A stretch of 64,000 bases of DNA from Prinia subflava. Its lineage: Eukaryota; Chordata; Aves; Passeriformes; Cisticolidae. Where the stretch lies: the NCBI RefSeq assembly GCF_021018805.1, contig NC_086248.1, positions 24,126,922-24,190,921 of the forward strand, written 5' to 3'. Every line of letters starts with the position of its first letter. The first letter of the stretch is position 1. Of the stretch, positions 1-11,690 are shown one piece after another. The notes under the pieces are model-generated. The model saw nothing but the letters and a program-made list of their open reading frames with translations. It ran no database searches and was not told the DNA's origin. Made by a program: the position numbers and the translations under genes.

Positions 1-1250
1 CATTAGGTACATTGTACAAGCCCTATACTGTACTGCATGAGAAATGCTATCAAACTTTCAGGACCACAAACTGGGTTGTGCTAAAAGGACAGAACTGAGC
101 AGTTGGGAATATATGCTGTAGACCAAGAAATTAATGCTGAATTTTAAAATATGCATGAGATATCAGTAAAGCACACATATTTTAGCAGGAAACAAATATT
201 TCCTCTAATGACACTGACACAAGTTATCCAGTGTAGCCTACTGGTTTTAACCTGTATGCTATTTTTCTTTTTTTTTAGATTTTTTCTCAGAATCACAGGA
301 AATGAGATGGGAATCAGAAAGTCCATCTCATTTTTACTGCCCAGTTTGAGGCAAGACTGGCTGTATCTATACTGTTCCTGACAGATGTCTGGTAAGTTCT
401 TAAAGCCTGCAGAGGAAGGTGCAGTACATTACTGCTAAGCAATTTACCCTGGTACTTACCTGTCTTTCCCATTAGATATTTTTCCACCTGCCTGATGTAC
501 ACTTCCACTGCTGCAATTCTAGTCCATACTGCTTGCTTCACTCTCAGCAGACATGAAAAAAGCTTTTCCCCTTCCTTCTTTTTTCAGCAGCTTTTTAAGC
601 TTCCCATATATTTTCCCACAAATTTCTCCTGAAAAATCAAATCACACTTTTATGTTTCCACATTTACTGTCTAATAATTCTTAAGGGCTCATCTTTCTGA
701 TTGTGTAATGTCCAAACTGGAAATGGTAGTCCTGGGGAGATTGTATCATTGCTGAGAAGAGCAGAATGAATATTTCCTGTGATTCATTTTAAAGATTTCT
801 GCTTCTATTTCACAGTATTTCAGTAACATTACTTAATTAAGATTGATTTTTTTGAAAACAGTAAATATTTAAATTTTTATTTGCACTGGTACGACATGCC
901 ATTGACTGCTATGTATACTTGATTTTGATTGTCACTATTTCCTGTCTAGGACAGGGGTTTTTGTAGGGTTTTTTTTCCTAGTGTTTGTCTTGGTATTTTG
1001 CTTTGTTTGTTTTTGGTTTTGCTTTTGTTTTGATTGTTGCTGTTTGCTTTTTTCTTTTATCAAGATCCTTCATTCTAATATTACAGTTACAACCACACAT
1101 GGTTTGCACATTTAATGCATTTTATTTTGTTCAGCTTCCTAATGAAAATATTTATGAATACGGAATCATAAACCCCCCCTCTAGTACATATATCCTTTAA
1201 TTTTCAACATATTAATTTTTTTTCTCCAATTACTTATCCATTTTGTGAGA
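1..1250. other. Unique AT-rich noncoding DNA
   Basis: No repeat family, RNA gene or convincing coding frame is visible. Open frames here are at most 76 codons and several overlap each other on opposite strands, as expected by chance in AT-rich DNA. The only structure I see is the T/G-rich tract annotated separately at about 957-1060. Confidence 0.6.
957..1060. repeat. T/G-rich low-complexity tract
   Basis: About 100 bases made almost only of T and G with runs of T (up to 8) broken by TTTG-like units, such as repeated TTTGTTT and TTTTGG blocks. It is not a clean tandem repeat. A short hydrophobic open frame (985-1200) is a by-product of the TTT/TTG/GTT codons. Confidence 0.6.
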
Positions 1251-1552
1251 AGCTAATCAGGATTGTGCTTTTGGACAGGGTCAAAAGTCTTATTCAATTC
1301 AAAATATCTGCTTTCACCCAACTCTCAGATTTGCTGTCATGTCAAAAAATGTAATTGGTTCATCAGGATTTCTTTTTGATAAACCCATATTGATTATTAC
1401 TAACCAGTTTGGTGTCTTCTAGATGACAACTTTTCCAAGTTGATTCTTTCCAATATTTCTTTGAAAACTGAAGTACAATTTTTGCAGAAGCTTTTAGGCC
1501 TCTCCTATTCTTAGGTATCCCTTTTTCCCTAGGAATGAAACAGTGCATGATG
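1250..1552 (-). mobile_element. Ancient CR1-type LINE fragment, reverse-transcriptase part
   Basis: Read on the minus strand, this stretch translates to a decayed non-LTR reverse transcriptase. From 1548 leftward come a finger-domain-like segment (FIPREKGIPKNRRG), then LEDTKLVSNNQYGFIKKKS, which matches the RT block normally reading Q-H-G-F followed by K-S. After a frame break at about 1363 a shifted frame reads ITFFDMTANLRVG, matching the next CR1 block (N-L-x-x-F-F-D). The catalytic first-aspartate block that should follow is only a DF remnant surrounded by stops. No 3' end is present. CR1 reverse transcriptase copies element RNA at the nick during insertion; this copy cannot do so. The heavy decay and similarity to the CR1/L3-like copies seen across reptiles and birds suggest an old insertion. 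Exact subfamily is not determined. Confidence 0.8.
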
Positions 1553-4500
1553 TTTGATTAATGTCTGCCATACTGTCAGTTTTCCAAAATTATTTAGAAC
1601 TTAAGAAAATGTTATTCTCTGACTGTATCTTAACTTTCTGGATCTAAATATGTTCTGCTTGCCTGTTGTATAGTCTTATTCTCTTTATTCATGAATCAGA
1701 AGTTAGAAACCTGTCACTAACATCAAAGCCTATCTGATGGTGCTAACACTTTTTCCTTTTTGCTTCTTCTAAAGGCTTCTTACACTTGCTCTTGTTAATT
1801 TAGAAGTCAGCAATAGATCATACCTGATGGCAATATTCTTGGTTTTTTCCCTTCTGATATTGTGTAGAGATTTAATGAGTCTAAATGTCATTGTGGTTTG
1901 GATTCAGTGAAAGTGCATATGACCTTGATATATAAAATTCTACCTCAGATTTCTTAATAAGTGGCATTATTCACAAGAATTCATATTATAAAAATTATCA
2001 ACTGAGTGGTAGTTTTGGTGCTGAAATAATGTTTCTTACATTTACATATGTGTTACATATGCATATTTTTGTTCTTGTTAGTTTGCTGTAGTTCTCTTTT
2101 CAGTGTGGGTACATCTAAAATCTTGCTGATACTGCTGCACCTTTTCCTACCTAGCCAATTCCCCCTCCACTAGAGATCTGTATGTTTATTATGTTGATAA
2201 GCTCCTGGTCTTCCTTGAAACTCATTAACCTACAATCATTCAAGTTTTCCCACTTGATCAGACTAATAGGACACGTCTATCACACCAGATGATCTTCCTG
2301 ACAATTTTTCTTGGCAGGAAAAAGTGAATTTGCTTCACAAATTGTGTGAAATGTAGGCCAGGATACAGACTGAGGATTCTCCCTCTGTCAGACAGAAGGC
2401 ATTTTGACAACAAAGCAGTACCCAGCCAGTTTGCTTCTTCCTCCTGGAGTCTTTGCAAACTTGAATGTTTGCTTCATGAATTATTGTTTCAGGATCAATA
2501 CACGGAAAAAATTAAATGCATGTCCTCAAAAGTACTGTAAAGGAATTGAGGGCAGCCTCGTAAGCACTTGTGTAGCATCATAAACTACATTGGAAGTGTT
2601 TAAATGAAAGTCTGTATTGTACATGGGGCTGGAGGGGGAGAATAATATTTTCTCAGGAAATTATGAATCCAGTTCCACAGGTAGTGTTAAATTATTTTTT
2701 TAGACCAAGTAGTGTTAGAAACAATATTCTAGTCAACAGTTCAAATCCCTATGCATAAGATTTAATTTCTGAAACTATCAAAAATCAAATGACAAGAATA
2801 ACCAACAAATGTGTAATTACTGAAATGGATAGCCATTAACCATGATTTACTCTCTGCTAGAGTTGTATTTTATCAGTTGTACCAGTTATATAACTCATGG
2901 CATAAGAGACACCACCTCTTTACAAAGAGTATAATTACTCTGGTTTGTTTTTTTTTTTTCTGATCGTAAAAGGCCTGACTAAGATAATTTCCATCAAAAG
3001 TCCCCCAAGAAAAGTACCTATAACAAATACAATTTATTATAATTTTCTTTTATGAGGGATGTTTTAGTCTCTAAACATACGGAAAATACCTTTAGGACTT
3101 CTTTGTAATTTTAAACTGTACAAATAAAATTTGATATTGGAGGGATGATTAGTGTTTCTTCATTACAAATGTATTAAAATTAATGCAGTAAATTTTGGTT
3201 TTGAGAGCAAAATGCTGTAAACAAAATGTAACAGAACCTGTGATCTGATTGTATTTAACTCCTCATTGCAAAATAAGAGCAAAACCGTAAAATAAGACAG
3301 CAGATCTGATTGCAAATTTTTATGTTGTAACCAACAACACAGAATATAACCAAGAAAAATACATAGAAGAGCTTCTTCTAAGCTAATGAAGAATATAATG
3401 TAAAACATCCATTGATGTTCTGGCACAGAGAAAACATACTCCATTACTGGAAATGGAGGCCACTGAAGTAATAATTTCAAACAAGATAATCTATGTCTTA
3501 AAACCTGTGGGATCTGCCATGCTCTCATTGATGTCAAGGTCAAAGATAAGGGCTATACTCAGCAGGCATACATCAAAAGTACAAATTAATGCAGCCATTT
3601 ATTGGAGTGATTTCTGAACAACTGCTACCATCACTGTGGGATAGGTCAAAACAATTATCATTTTGAGCCCCTCAGATAGCTGTTATGTTACTAAGTGTGT
3701 CTTATATATCTAAGTGCCAGACTCAAAAGCATACTTAAGACTTAGAGGAAAAACAAGCAAGGAATATGAATCAGTGAATTGGTAGTTAAATCTTTTAGAT
3801 TGTAAGATTGAGTCTTGCATACAGGTTGAGCTCCCAAAGCCATTACTGTTTCTAGCTTCTCATGCACTGCTAATGTGAAATGCATCCCAAGGAGTCCATC
3901 AGGGCTCCCTGTTTCCTGCTTCCTCCCCCTGTTATCACTGCCACCCACTTTTAACTCTCCAGAATAGGGTCTGCAGTTGGGAGCAAAGATGTCTGACTCC
4001 AGTAACTTTGTGAGGCTTGCTGTAGGCTCCTGACTGCTCTTCCCTTCTTTACCCAGGGACGCCCACAAGAAGGATGAAATCTGCACACCTTCCTATACAA
4101 AGCCGACATGCTCCCACTCCAGGAAAACCAGGTAACAAGGTATTGTGAAGTGTTAGTGCTTGAACCATGAGTCTAATAGAGAAATATGTATATAGAAGCT
4201 GTCCATGCACTGCCGTGAGTTGAAAAGCATTGGTTTGTTCTATGTTCTAAAGGCAACATCTCAATTTTACAAGTAATGTTAATTCAGAAACTGTTAGGGG
4301 AAAGAGCTGAATTGTTACTAAATGTCACTGAAGCCTATATAATGGATTTAAATTAAACCAATCAATAAAAAGCCCTTCTAACTGTAGGGCTTTGACACAA
4401 GCCCTTATAAAGGTTACAAGCTGTGGCAATTTCTTTGTGTCTTCCCAAACTGTAAAGGCAAAGTGAAGACTTCTCCACATCGTGGAGAAGAATCAGTAAA

Positions 4501-4970
4501 GCAAGAGACCAAAATTAGTGCAGGATTTCAGATGAATTTGGAGTTAGGCTCCAAAACTGATCCTGAAAATATCTTTTCTGGCTGTTGCTGGACCCTGAAG
4601 GTACTTAGATAAGACAAAATGCTGGTTTCTTTGGTCAAAGAAAACTGCTGAACTTTTTTAAACAACAGCCACCAGAAGTTCTGTTTCTGGTCACTTGGCT
4701 GTTTGCTGACAGGAGTGAGGGTTTGGGTGCCCAGATCCCAGCCCCCATCCTGCTCTGCAGCTGTGAGAAAGGGCTCTCCACCATGGCCCACCAGGTCACC
4801 AGTCTCAGCTGCTGCCAGAGCACTACATGTTACAGACATTCATAGTTCTGGCATTCAGAACAAATTAATGGTATCTCCACTGGAGCAGGGAAAGTTGACC
4901 TGACTGTAAGAGAAAAGTCATAACAGTTTGAAACAGTCATTCAAAACCAAGCAACTCTAAAATTAAAATC
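1553..4970. other. Unique AT-rich noncoding DNA
   Basis: I see no clear repeat or gene. The part next to the CR1 reverse-transcriptase fragment (about 1560-1900) could be further, unrecognisable sequence of the same element, but I cannot align it. Open frames of 103 to 126 codons on the minus strand (3163-3543, 3742-4086, 4528-4839) show no domain, signal peptide or repeat. A mildly GC-richer patch lies at about 4690-4830. Confidence 0.55.
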
Positions 4971-5057
4971 CCGTGTCGCTGTGAGCCTAGCCAGAAAGAC
5001 ACACTCGGAGCCGGAGTTCGGGTGATCAGAGCAGCAGGGCAGAAAATCCCTGCCTTG

Positions 5058-5063
5058 TTTATT
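5058..5063 (-). terminator. LTR poly-A signal (AATAAA)
   Basis: Minus-strand AATAAA, 8 bases after the TATA box of the solo LTR at 4974-5377. The closeness of the two signals implies that the poly-A signal lies upstream of the transcription start in the 5' copy, a known LTR layout. Confidence 0.5.
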
Positions 5064-5070
5064 CCTTCCT

Positions 5071-5080
5071 ATTTTATACT
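5071..5080 (-). promoter_or_regulatory. LTR TATA box
   Basis: On the minus strand this reads AGTATAAAAT, a strong TATA box placed in the middle-to-3' part of the solo LTR at 4974-5377. It would mark the old viral transcription start about 25-30 bases further along the minus strand. Whether it still has activity is unknown. Confidence 0.55.
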
Positions 5081-5377
5081 TTTAGCAAGGTGACCATGGA
5101 TTGGTGAGTGGGCATTCCCACCTCTTACCCGCATTGGTCAAGGAGGCTGTCATTCAACGTCCTCTTCTCTTGGAGAAGGAATTCATAACAAGGGCACTAT
5201 TTACAAAATATGATCTTCTGTTTACATTAATGAGTATGAGAAGCTGCACACTTCTACTTTAGTATGAACGCTCAGCAAACTAGGAAGATCTCATGGTGAC
5301 AACCCCGTTCCCTCAATTTTACATTTCTTATCTGGTGACTTTTTCAGTCACTGGCCACTGGGTTTTATTCTGGCACA

Positions 5378-5570
5378 TTGTTGTCCTGGCTCTCAAGGGA
5401 GGCAAACAAAATCTGCTATCTGTAAACTTCCATTTCTATCTATAACGTAATGAAAGCCTCAGTATTTTAGAGGCATTGTATGTCTCTAAGTTTAATAAAG
5501 CTGGTAAGGTATTCATATACATATTATAGATATGTCTGTGGTTGAAGGAAGATAATTGTCAAAAGCAATG
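5378..5570. other. Unique spacer between LTR and satellite-like array
   Basis: Ordinary AT-rich DNA. The first part, to about 5430, may still belong to the 5' end of the minus-strand LTR, because no target duplication fixes its edge. Confidence 0.4.
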
Positions 5571-5630
5571 GGAATGGAGTGGAATGGAATGGAATGGAAT
5601 GGAATGGAATGGAATGGAATGGAATGGAGA
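5571..5630. repeat. (GGAAT)n pentanucleotide microsatellite
   Basis: One GGAAT and one GGAGT unit, then nine perfect GGAAT units from 5581 to 5625, ending in GGAGA. The unit is the same as the core of human satellite II/III, but here it is only a short array. Confidence 0.95.
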
Positions 5631-7609
5631 GGGGTGAGAGCATGGGATGGCTGCTAGAGTCACAGAGCAATGCAATTTAGCAAAATAGATGAAGCATTAA
5701 GATTAACATACTCAGCTCAGGGAGCTGCTGGCAGCTTGCTTACCTCATGCTGAATGCTGTTCATTGTTTAATCAGTCACGTTTTAACTCCCTTGACTATG
5801 TTTGGGGAAAAAAAGGGAAGAAATATTGAAAACATATTTTGCTGCATTAATTCTAAGGCTCAATTTTGACACTTCTTTAATACCATCAGATATGACTTCT
5901 ATGCATCAGGTCACCAATAAAGCACTGCTATTCATTGTCAGTGTATTTTTTGACAGACTTACAAACTGAAAAAGGAGTGAAAATAAGGAACCAGTCATAG
6001 GACTGGCCAAGCAGCAATTTTCAATCAGCACACAAACAATGGAGTAGTTCTCCTGTTAGCATGCTCCAGCAGGGTGTTTTAGAGTGGTCCTGGTGATGAC
6101 ATCAGTTTTAGGAATATGGTTGCACTGGCCAAGTCTTCTGTGCTGAGCATCCAACCAACACTGATGGCTCTTCTTAGGTTTGCACTTCCTACTCTGAAAC
6201 CCTATATACATTTTGCTGCCTCTGCATTGGAGTCCAGTACACAAAATACTGTGAGGGATATTAAGAAACTCTAAAAGCAACCCAGCAGGAGAGGGCCTCC
6301 CACTACTTATGTTCATGCTCACAGCAAGGAAAGAATGTGATCCATCAGTCGTGGGACATAAAGGAATGAATGGGGAAAGGAAAATGCCTTAACTTTATTC
6401 TATAATTAAAACTCCGGATAAGTTTGTTTCACTTCCGATTAATCTAAAACTTTGCTTAACCAGGCCTGGCTTTTCTTTAATAGAGACTAGAATTATAAAT
6501 AATCTGGCAAGCCAAATGAGTCAATGTGGTTTCTTAAGTCCAGATCTTCACAGATCCTGGCAAAAGAAATACTTATGCAGATTCCAGCCTATGTATTTCC
6601 ATCCTAGTAAATTCTAATTACTTCACCTTTATGTCCTCTCTGATTCTACTGACTGCTTTGTCTCACAAATGGAAGAGATACATCTACTTAAATCATAAAT
6701 ACTCTCACCCTGTGTCTCAGTGCTCTTCCTCCCCCTCCAAAAAGAAAAGACCAAAGGCTCTTTCATTTAAAGGCTACAAAGATCCTAGGTGAAATCCCAG
6801 TGTTATTGAAGGCAGTGTCAAAACTCCCACTGAGTCCAGTCAGGTCAGGATTTCACTGCTTGGTTTTGTAAAGCTGATGAGTAAGAGGACGTGGGATATG
6901 GGTGTATAAAACAGTCACAAATCATGGAATGTGAATCATGCACTGTAAGAGCTGAGCTTTTATAATACAAGAAATAGGTCATCCTGGGAAAACAAGAGTT
7001 GCAAATCTAAAGCTGATAAAAGCAAGTGTTTTTACCTCACATTTAGCCACTTTTGGAACATCCTAGCACAACTTTCTCATTGCTGACTGAAGTGCCTAGA
7101 TTAATTCAACATTAGCCACAGAATAAAATTGGGCTTAATTTAAAAGGGGCTATGTAGTAAAAAATAAGCACTATAAATGTGTATAATCAATAAAAGAAGA
7201 TTAAGAAAAAAAACAAAACAGTTGAGCTTTGGCAAAACATTTAGTTGCCAAATGCTAAAAGCCAGGGAAGAGACAATCATTGCAATACTTTTTCATAAGA
7301 CATTCCTATTTGCTGTCTTAACTGAATGATGCATCATACAAAGATAAGTTCTGTTGAAAATTACTGATCTTGTGAGAAGAGATGATTCTGTGAAATTAGT
7401 CTGAGCGTTATATGCCCAGCAATAGCTACAAGAGTTTAACAGTGAATAATCTCATGTCTCCCCATGTGGACAGGAACTGCATTCTGTGCCCTGCCTCTTA
7501 TTGTCCCATCTGTGCAGAGTGGCAGCAGCTTAAAAGAAAAAATCAAATTTACTTGAGGTAAGCAAGAAGCCAAGTCTTTATCCAATAACTTAGAAAGAAA
7601 ATTTAAAAG
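5631..7609. other. Unique AT-rich noncoding DNA
   Basis: No gene or repeat recognised. An open frame of 88 codons on the minus strand (6056-6322) has no recognisable domain and is treated as chance. Confidence 0.55.
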
Positions 7610-7692
7610 AATGAACAAGACAGGAGTAGGGGGGTGGCGTAGGTGACCAAAGGTTCCTTCTGACCTAGATTATCTTTTTCTCCTGTGAGAAC
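7610..7692 (+). mobile_element. Possible degenerate CR1 3' end
   Basis: The order of a short G-rich stretch, a GTAGGTGACC-like segment, GGTTCCTTCTGACC and then a T-rich CTCCTGTGAG end resembles the last 80 bases of a CR1 LINE (normally GATGATC, then GGTCCCTTCCAACC, then an ATTCTGTGA-type tail). It is too decayed to be sure. Confidence 0.35.
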
Positions 7693-8220
7693 ACAAGAAT
7701 CTGCAAACTCAAAATGCACAAGATCTCAACCTGTTTTCAGTGCAGGAAGAGATTTCTCTGATGCATTTATGGGCTGCAAGAGCCCAATTTGATAATCCTG
7801 TTCCTTACATCCTATTTGCAGAATGTCCTTATTCATCTGCTAGCTGGTACTGATGCTCTTGTTCAGCTAAGTAGTACTCATGAAAAGTGCATGGTTGCTC
7901 TTCAGGTAATCTGAAAATTAGTGAGATCCTCCTTTCCTTAATGCTAAATCTTCTATCCATATAAACCTTTTTCTCCTGGGAAAACAACTGAGTTGAAGCT
8001 ACAAGTCCACAGCTGCAGTATTTTGAATATTATGTATCTGAGAGGTATGTTCTTTCTTCACAGTGGTCTTTCTGTCTGATGGCTTTTACAGGAACAGTTA
8101 ATGGCACATGAATTGATATATTGTTTAAACATACCTTGTCACAATATAGTATTAGTCAGTAATATGTTAATAAATTCACAGTGTTAAAAGACAGATATTT
8201 GGGGTTTTGGACAAAAAAAT

Positions 8221-8241
8221 AACAGCAGCAACAACAACAAT
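8221..8241. repeat. Short AAC/AGC-rich simple repeat
   Basis: AACAGCAGC followed by AACAACAAC. About 20 bases, imperfect. Confidence 0.6.
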
Positions 8242-9986
8242 ATCAAAACATTTTCATTAAAATTTTCACATTTTTTGAACTTCCAGCACTTTTGAAAATT
8301 CCAGCATCTTGCAAAAGTCATTGAGGAGTCCACACGATAATGTGTCAATTACCTTAATCAGTGATTGCATTTATTGAGTAGCAGCTCTCAATTTTCTTTT
8401 TCCATTCTTTCCAGATTTTTTTCATTCTGTCAGAGGAAGAAAAAAAGATGAAGACTTTATCTGTTTTACTTTCACTTAGGAACTAAGGGGTTTTTTTGAA
8501 ATTGGGCACTCTAGTTCTTGTTCCTGCCTTATAACATTTTACAAAGGAAGTTCCAGCACTGGGATTTTACCTAAAGACTTTGGGTCAGATCCCGGCACAC
8601 AGAGCCTGCAATAGCAGTCTTCTTATATAACTGAGTCAGCTTTGATTTAGTTCAGAGTGTCTGGCTTTTAATTGCATAGAAACCCATAAGCCAGGAGGGA
8701 AGGGAAAAGAGTAATTGTGACTCATCTAAAGGCTTAGATAGCAATCATTTTTGAGGATCTGTGGATCTTCTCCACATAAAATTAACCTTTGCAAATGTGA
8801 ATTGATATAATCCTCTTGCCAAAGTCCTCCTCTTTTAACCCAGGGAGAACCTTATCAAGTCATGGACAACACCTCCACTGCAAATAAACTCAGTAATTGA
8901 AGCTACCGACTGCAGTTATTTTAGTGTTTAAGAAAGAAAATCCAAGAAGAGCCAACATGAAAGAGTACATAATAAAAATGTCTCATTTGGCTACAGCCTC
9001 ATTTTGGTATTTATGCTTTAAGAACTTTAATAGAGAATATTCCTTTAAGAGGGCTCCCTCCTGCAGTAGGATTGAAATAATTTATTTCATAAATTAATGG
9101 TGACCATTCTTTTAGTGTATTACAGATAGGGAAATGTTGTTTAGAGTATTTACGGATGACTTGAGAGAATTTGTAAAACAGAGAGAAGTATACTGGTCTT
9201 ACCTGAATTATGACATCAAAACTAGTATTAAAGAGACATTATTTAAAAGAACTCAATTTTTGACACTGCTCAGTAATAGGTAAGTTATTTATATAAAGAA
9301 ATTAAAATCTGATTAATTTCTCCTTTTTCACAGAACCAGGAATTTTTGCAAGCTTTTCTATAGTAAATAATTGAAAGGAACCTTGATTTATCACCTTAAG
9401 CTAAAATTGATAAGGCTATTTTTATTCCAGAATACTTTGGATCTGTAAAATAATGTCACATGGGCCAAGGTTTTTACAATTTTTCTTGTTATTGCTTAAG
9501 ACTTTACTAAAATGTATTATTTTGACATGTCATACTCTCACAAAAGAAGAAGCCCTAACCCTAGAACTCCTTAATGATTCATTAATATCTCTCTGTAAAG
9601 AAAAAAAAAACACATTTCATAATTTGTCAGATCCCTATAAGTTTATCTCCTCACTACGTCTTGAGCAAGATATCTCACATATGTCCAGTGTGGCATTGTC
9701 TTGGGAGATGCCCTTGCTGTCAGCTCATGACTGACCAAAAAATGTCCATAAAAAGTAACCATTTGCAATACCCTGCAATTTGCAGTGACAGATACATTAA
9801 TTTGAATAAACCACAAAATACTCTCAAACAGTAGAGGAAAAGTAAGGCAAAATGAGAACTAAAAACCTTCTTTCTTGAGTTTTTAGAAATAGTTTGCAAG
9901 TATTTATGGCCAAGAGTATTAACTCCTTTGAAACTTTAGATTGGATTAAGACATACCATGAGCCAGCCAATGTAATTGTAGTATCA

Positions 9987-10003
9987 TAAAATAAATAAAT
10001 AAA
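9987..10003. repeat. Short (AAAT)n repeat
   Basis: About four AAAT-type units in a row. Minor length and no context. Confidence 0.7.
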
Positions 10004-11397
10004 ATCTCAGTAATAGGATCACCAGCTAGCCTCTGCCAGAATAGTTCTTAGTATGAAAAACTCAAACAACACTAGAAACCATCTGAATTTCAGTATAGGA
10101 ACAAGCTAACTATAATCACCTCATTTTATCAGAATAAATATTAAAATTTTCTAAAATAGCCATTTATTATTACCATGCTGGTAGTAACTATCCAAGTCAG
10201 ATGCAGACAATGTTGGATATCTCATCTGATATACAAGAAGTGGAAAGGGTTTTTTGGGAGTTACTGGTCTGACACTCATACCCCTATTTCCTGATGTAGC
10301 AAGGATGCTGCCCCCTTTTCTCACATCATGCAGTGTCAGACCAGGCCTGAACTGGCTGGAACAAAACTTGCTGTGCTATTTCCCACTTTATAAATATTAT
10401 TCTACTGTTTTTGAAATGAATAAAGCTCAGTATATGCCAGTTTTAAACAAACTACAAGCAGTTATGGCAGAACAAAGCCAAACTTTCTCTTCAGCATTTT
10501 ACCCAGGCCTTCATATTTGCCTTCTGCAAAATTTCTTTAGCATTCACAAGTTAAGGACGTGTTCAACAGGCACAGAAATGCCACTCATCTCGTTTGTTTC
10601 TGCCTAAGGTCCTGAAGTCACTTTTCTTTCAGGAGAAAAAGGACACCTTGAAATTACTTTTTATCTGAGATATTTTAGATCTTTTGTCATGGAATTAACT
10701 AGATATTAACAGCATTATCAACAGGATATTCAGCAGTTTATTGAAGTCTTTCAATATTCAGTGTTTAAACAAGATATTAAAAGTTCTTTGACATTCATGC
10801 ACCAAGAGGTTTGCAAAAGCAGGAAACTTACTTGTTTGAAGCTGTAAGACAAGTTTGTAGGGATCTTGGACAGCTCCTGGCCTTTCTCCAAACCTCCTTC
10901 ATGTTCACCCCTATTGCTGCCAGATATTATTTGTCTCTGAAAGAAGCTAAGTGTATATTATCTCCATTTCTATTTGAATGCTTTGTCAAATACGGCATAA
11001 AATGATCTAACACATCTTTGAGTCAGTGTTTCTATTAACGTTTCTTTCCTTCCAGTGTAACCAATTTTTCTACCTGTGCTTTCAAATAGGAAATTGAAGG
11101 ACTGCAGATACAGCAATAAACAAGAATCTAAGTGTGATGGTAGTTGCAATCTGTTTTTTAATTATTTTAATTTTTTGCCTTAAATCCTTTTTCTATGTAT
11201 TATTTTCACCGAAACCTGGTTGCAGAAGTATAATGAGCAAAGGCTTCCCTCCATGATCCCTCTGTTCTGTTAGGTTCCTAGTTCTCTGCATTATCATTGG
11301 CTGCTTTTTGGTGCAGAAATTTTAATATTCTTAGTTGTTCTCCCCTATTGGACCCTTCCCTCAGATCCCACCTTAACCCCCTCCCAACACCAGAGTG

Positions 11398-11403
11398 TAT
11401 AAG
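11398..11403 (+). promoter_or_regulatory. TATA box of LTR-like element
   Basis: TATAAG within GTGTATAAGTACCC, following a C-rich block, in the LTR-like element at 11133-11690. Confidence 0.45.
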
Positions 11404-11505
11404 TACCCTTGCCCAACCCTAGACCCCGCTTTTGCCCCTTGTTATTACCTTTTTCCAGTTCATTCCTTATATGGTGTACACCTTCCCATTTATTACTTTT
11501 GTATT

Positions 11506-11511
11506 ATTAAA
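11506..11511 (+). terminator. Poly-A signal (ATTAAA) of LTR-like element
   Basis: ATTAAA 108 bases after the TATA box, so an R region of roughly 90-100 bases would be implied if both are real. Confidence 0.45.
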
Positions 11512-11690
11512 GTTCCTTTTCAAGTCATCTGGATCAAGGCTGCCTCTCTACCAAGTTCTGCCTGTCCTGAGGAAACTCAAAGGGGTCTCGGACCCCTGGG
11601 AGTTTCACCTGGTCAATTCTGTCTTGCTTGGATGACTTTTTGTCGCTCTTGATTAATTTCCTTTTAATTTTGCAGCACTACACAAGATGA

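Larger units (their letters stand above)
4974..5377 (-). mobile_element. Solo LTR, ERVK-like, minus strand
   Basis: On the minus strand the segment begins TGTGCCAG and ends CAGCGACA, giving the TG...CA termini of a retroviral LTR. About 300 bases into it there is a TATA box and, only about 8 bases further on, an AATAAA poly-A signal, the compact promoter/poly-A arrangement seen in many bird beta-retrovirus-like LTRs. A C/G-richer stretch then runs to the 3' end. No gag, pol or env remnant adjoins it on either side, so it is most simply a solo LTR left by recombination between two LTRs. I could not find a matching target-site duplication at these exact ends, so the outer (right-hand) boundary may lie a little beyond 5377. 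Confidence 0.65.
7693..11132. other. Unique AT-rich noncoding DNA
   Basis: No clear element. It contains short simple repeats: an AAC-rich run at 8221-8240, an A run at 9601-9611 and an AAAT-type run at 9987-10003. Open frames at 9453-9734 (93 codons) and 10254-10607 (117 codons), both plus strand, have no recognisable domain. CCCTAACCCTA at 9552-9562 is a chance telomere-like word, too short to be an array. Confidence 0.55.
11133..11690 (+). mobile_element. LTR-like element, plus strand (solo LTR candidate)
   Basis: Contains the parts of an LTR in the right order: an ATTGGCTG (inverted CCAAT) box at about 11296, a C-rich segment, a TATA box at 11398, an ATTAAA poly-A signal 108 bases later at 11506, then about 175 bases of pyrimidine-rich U5-like sequence. 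Base composition changes sharply from the flanks between about 11340 and 11640. The termini given are guesses: TGTGATGG at 11133 and an ACACA end near 11684 fit TG...CA, but I found no target duplication. No viral gene remnant is attached. Two overlapping open frames at 11395-11652 are products of the low stop density and not genes. Confidence 0.5.

Noticed and set aside
2738..2750. tRNA B-box-like AGTTCAAATCC
   Set aside because: No A box or cloverleaf-forming arms upstream.
9552..9562. Telomere-like CCCTAACCCTA
   Set aside because: Fewer than two full units; expected by chance in 64 kb.
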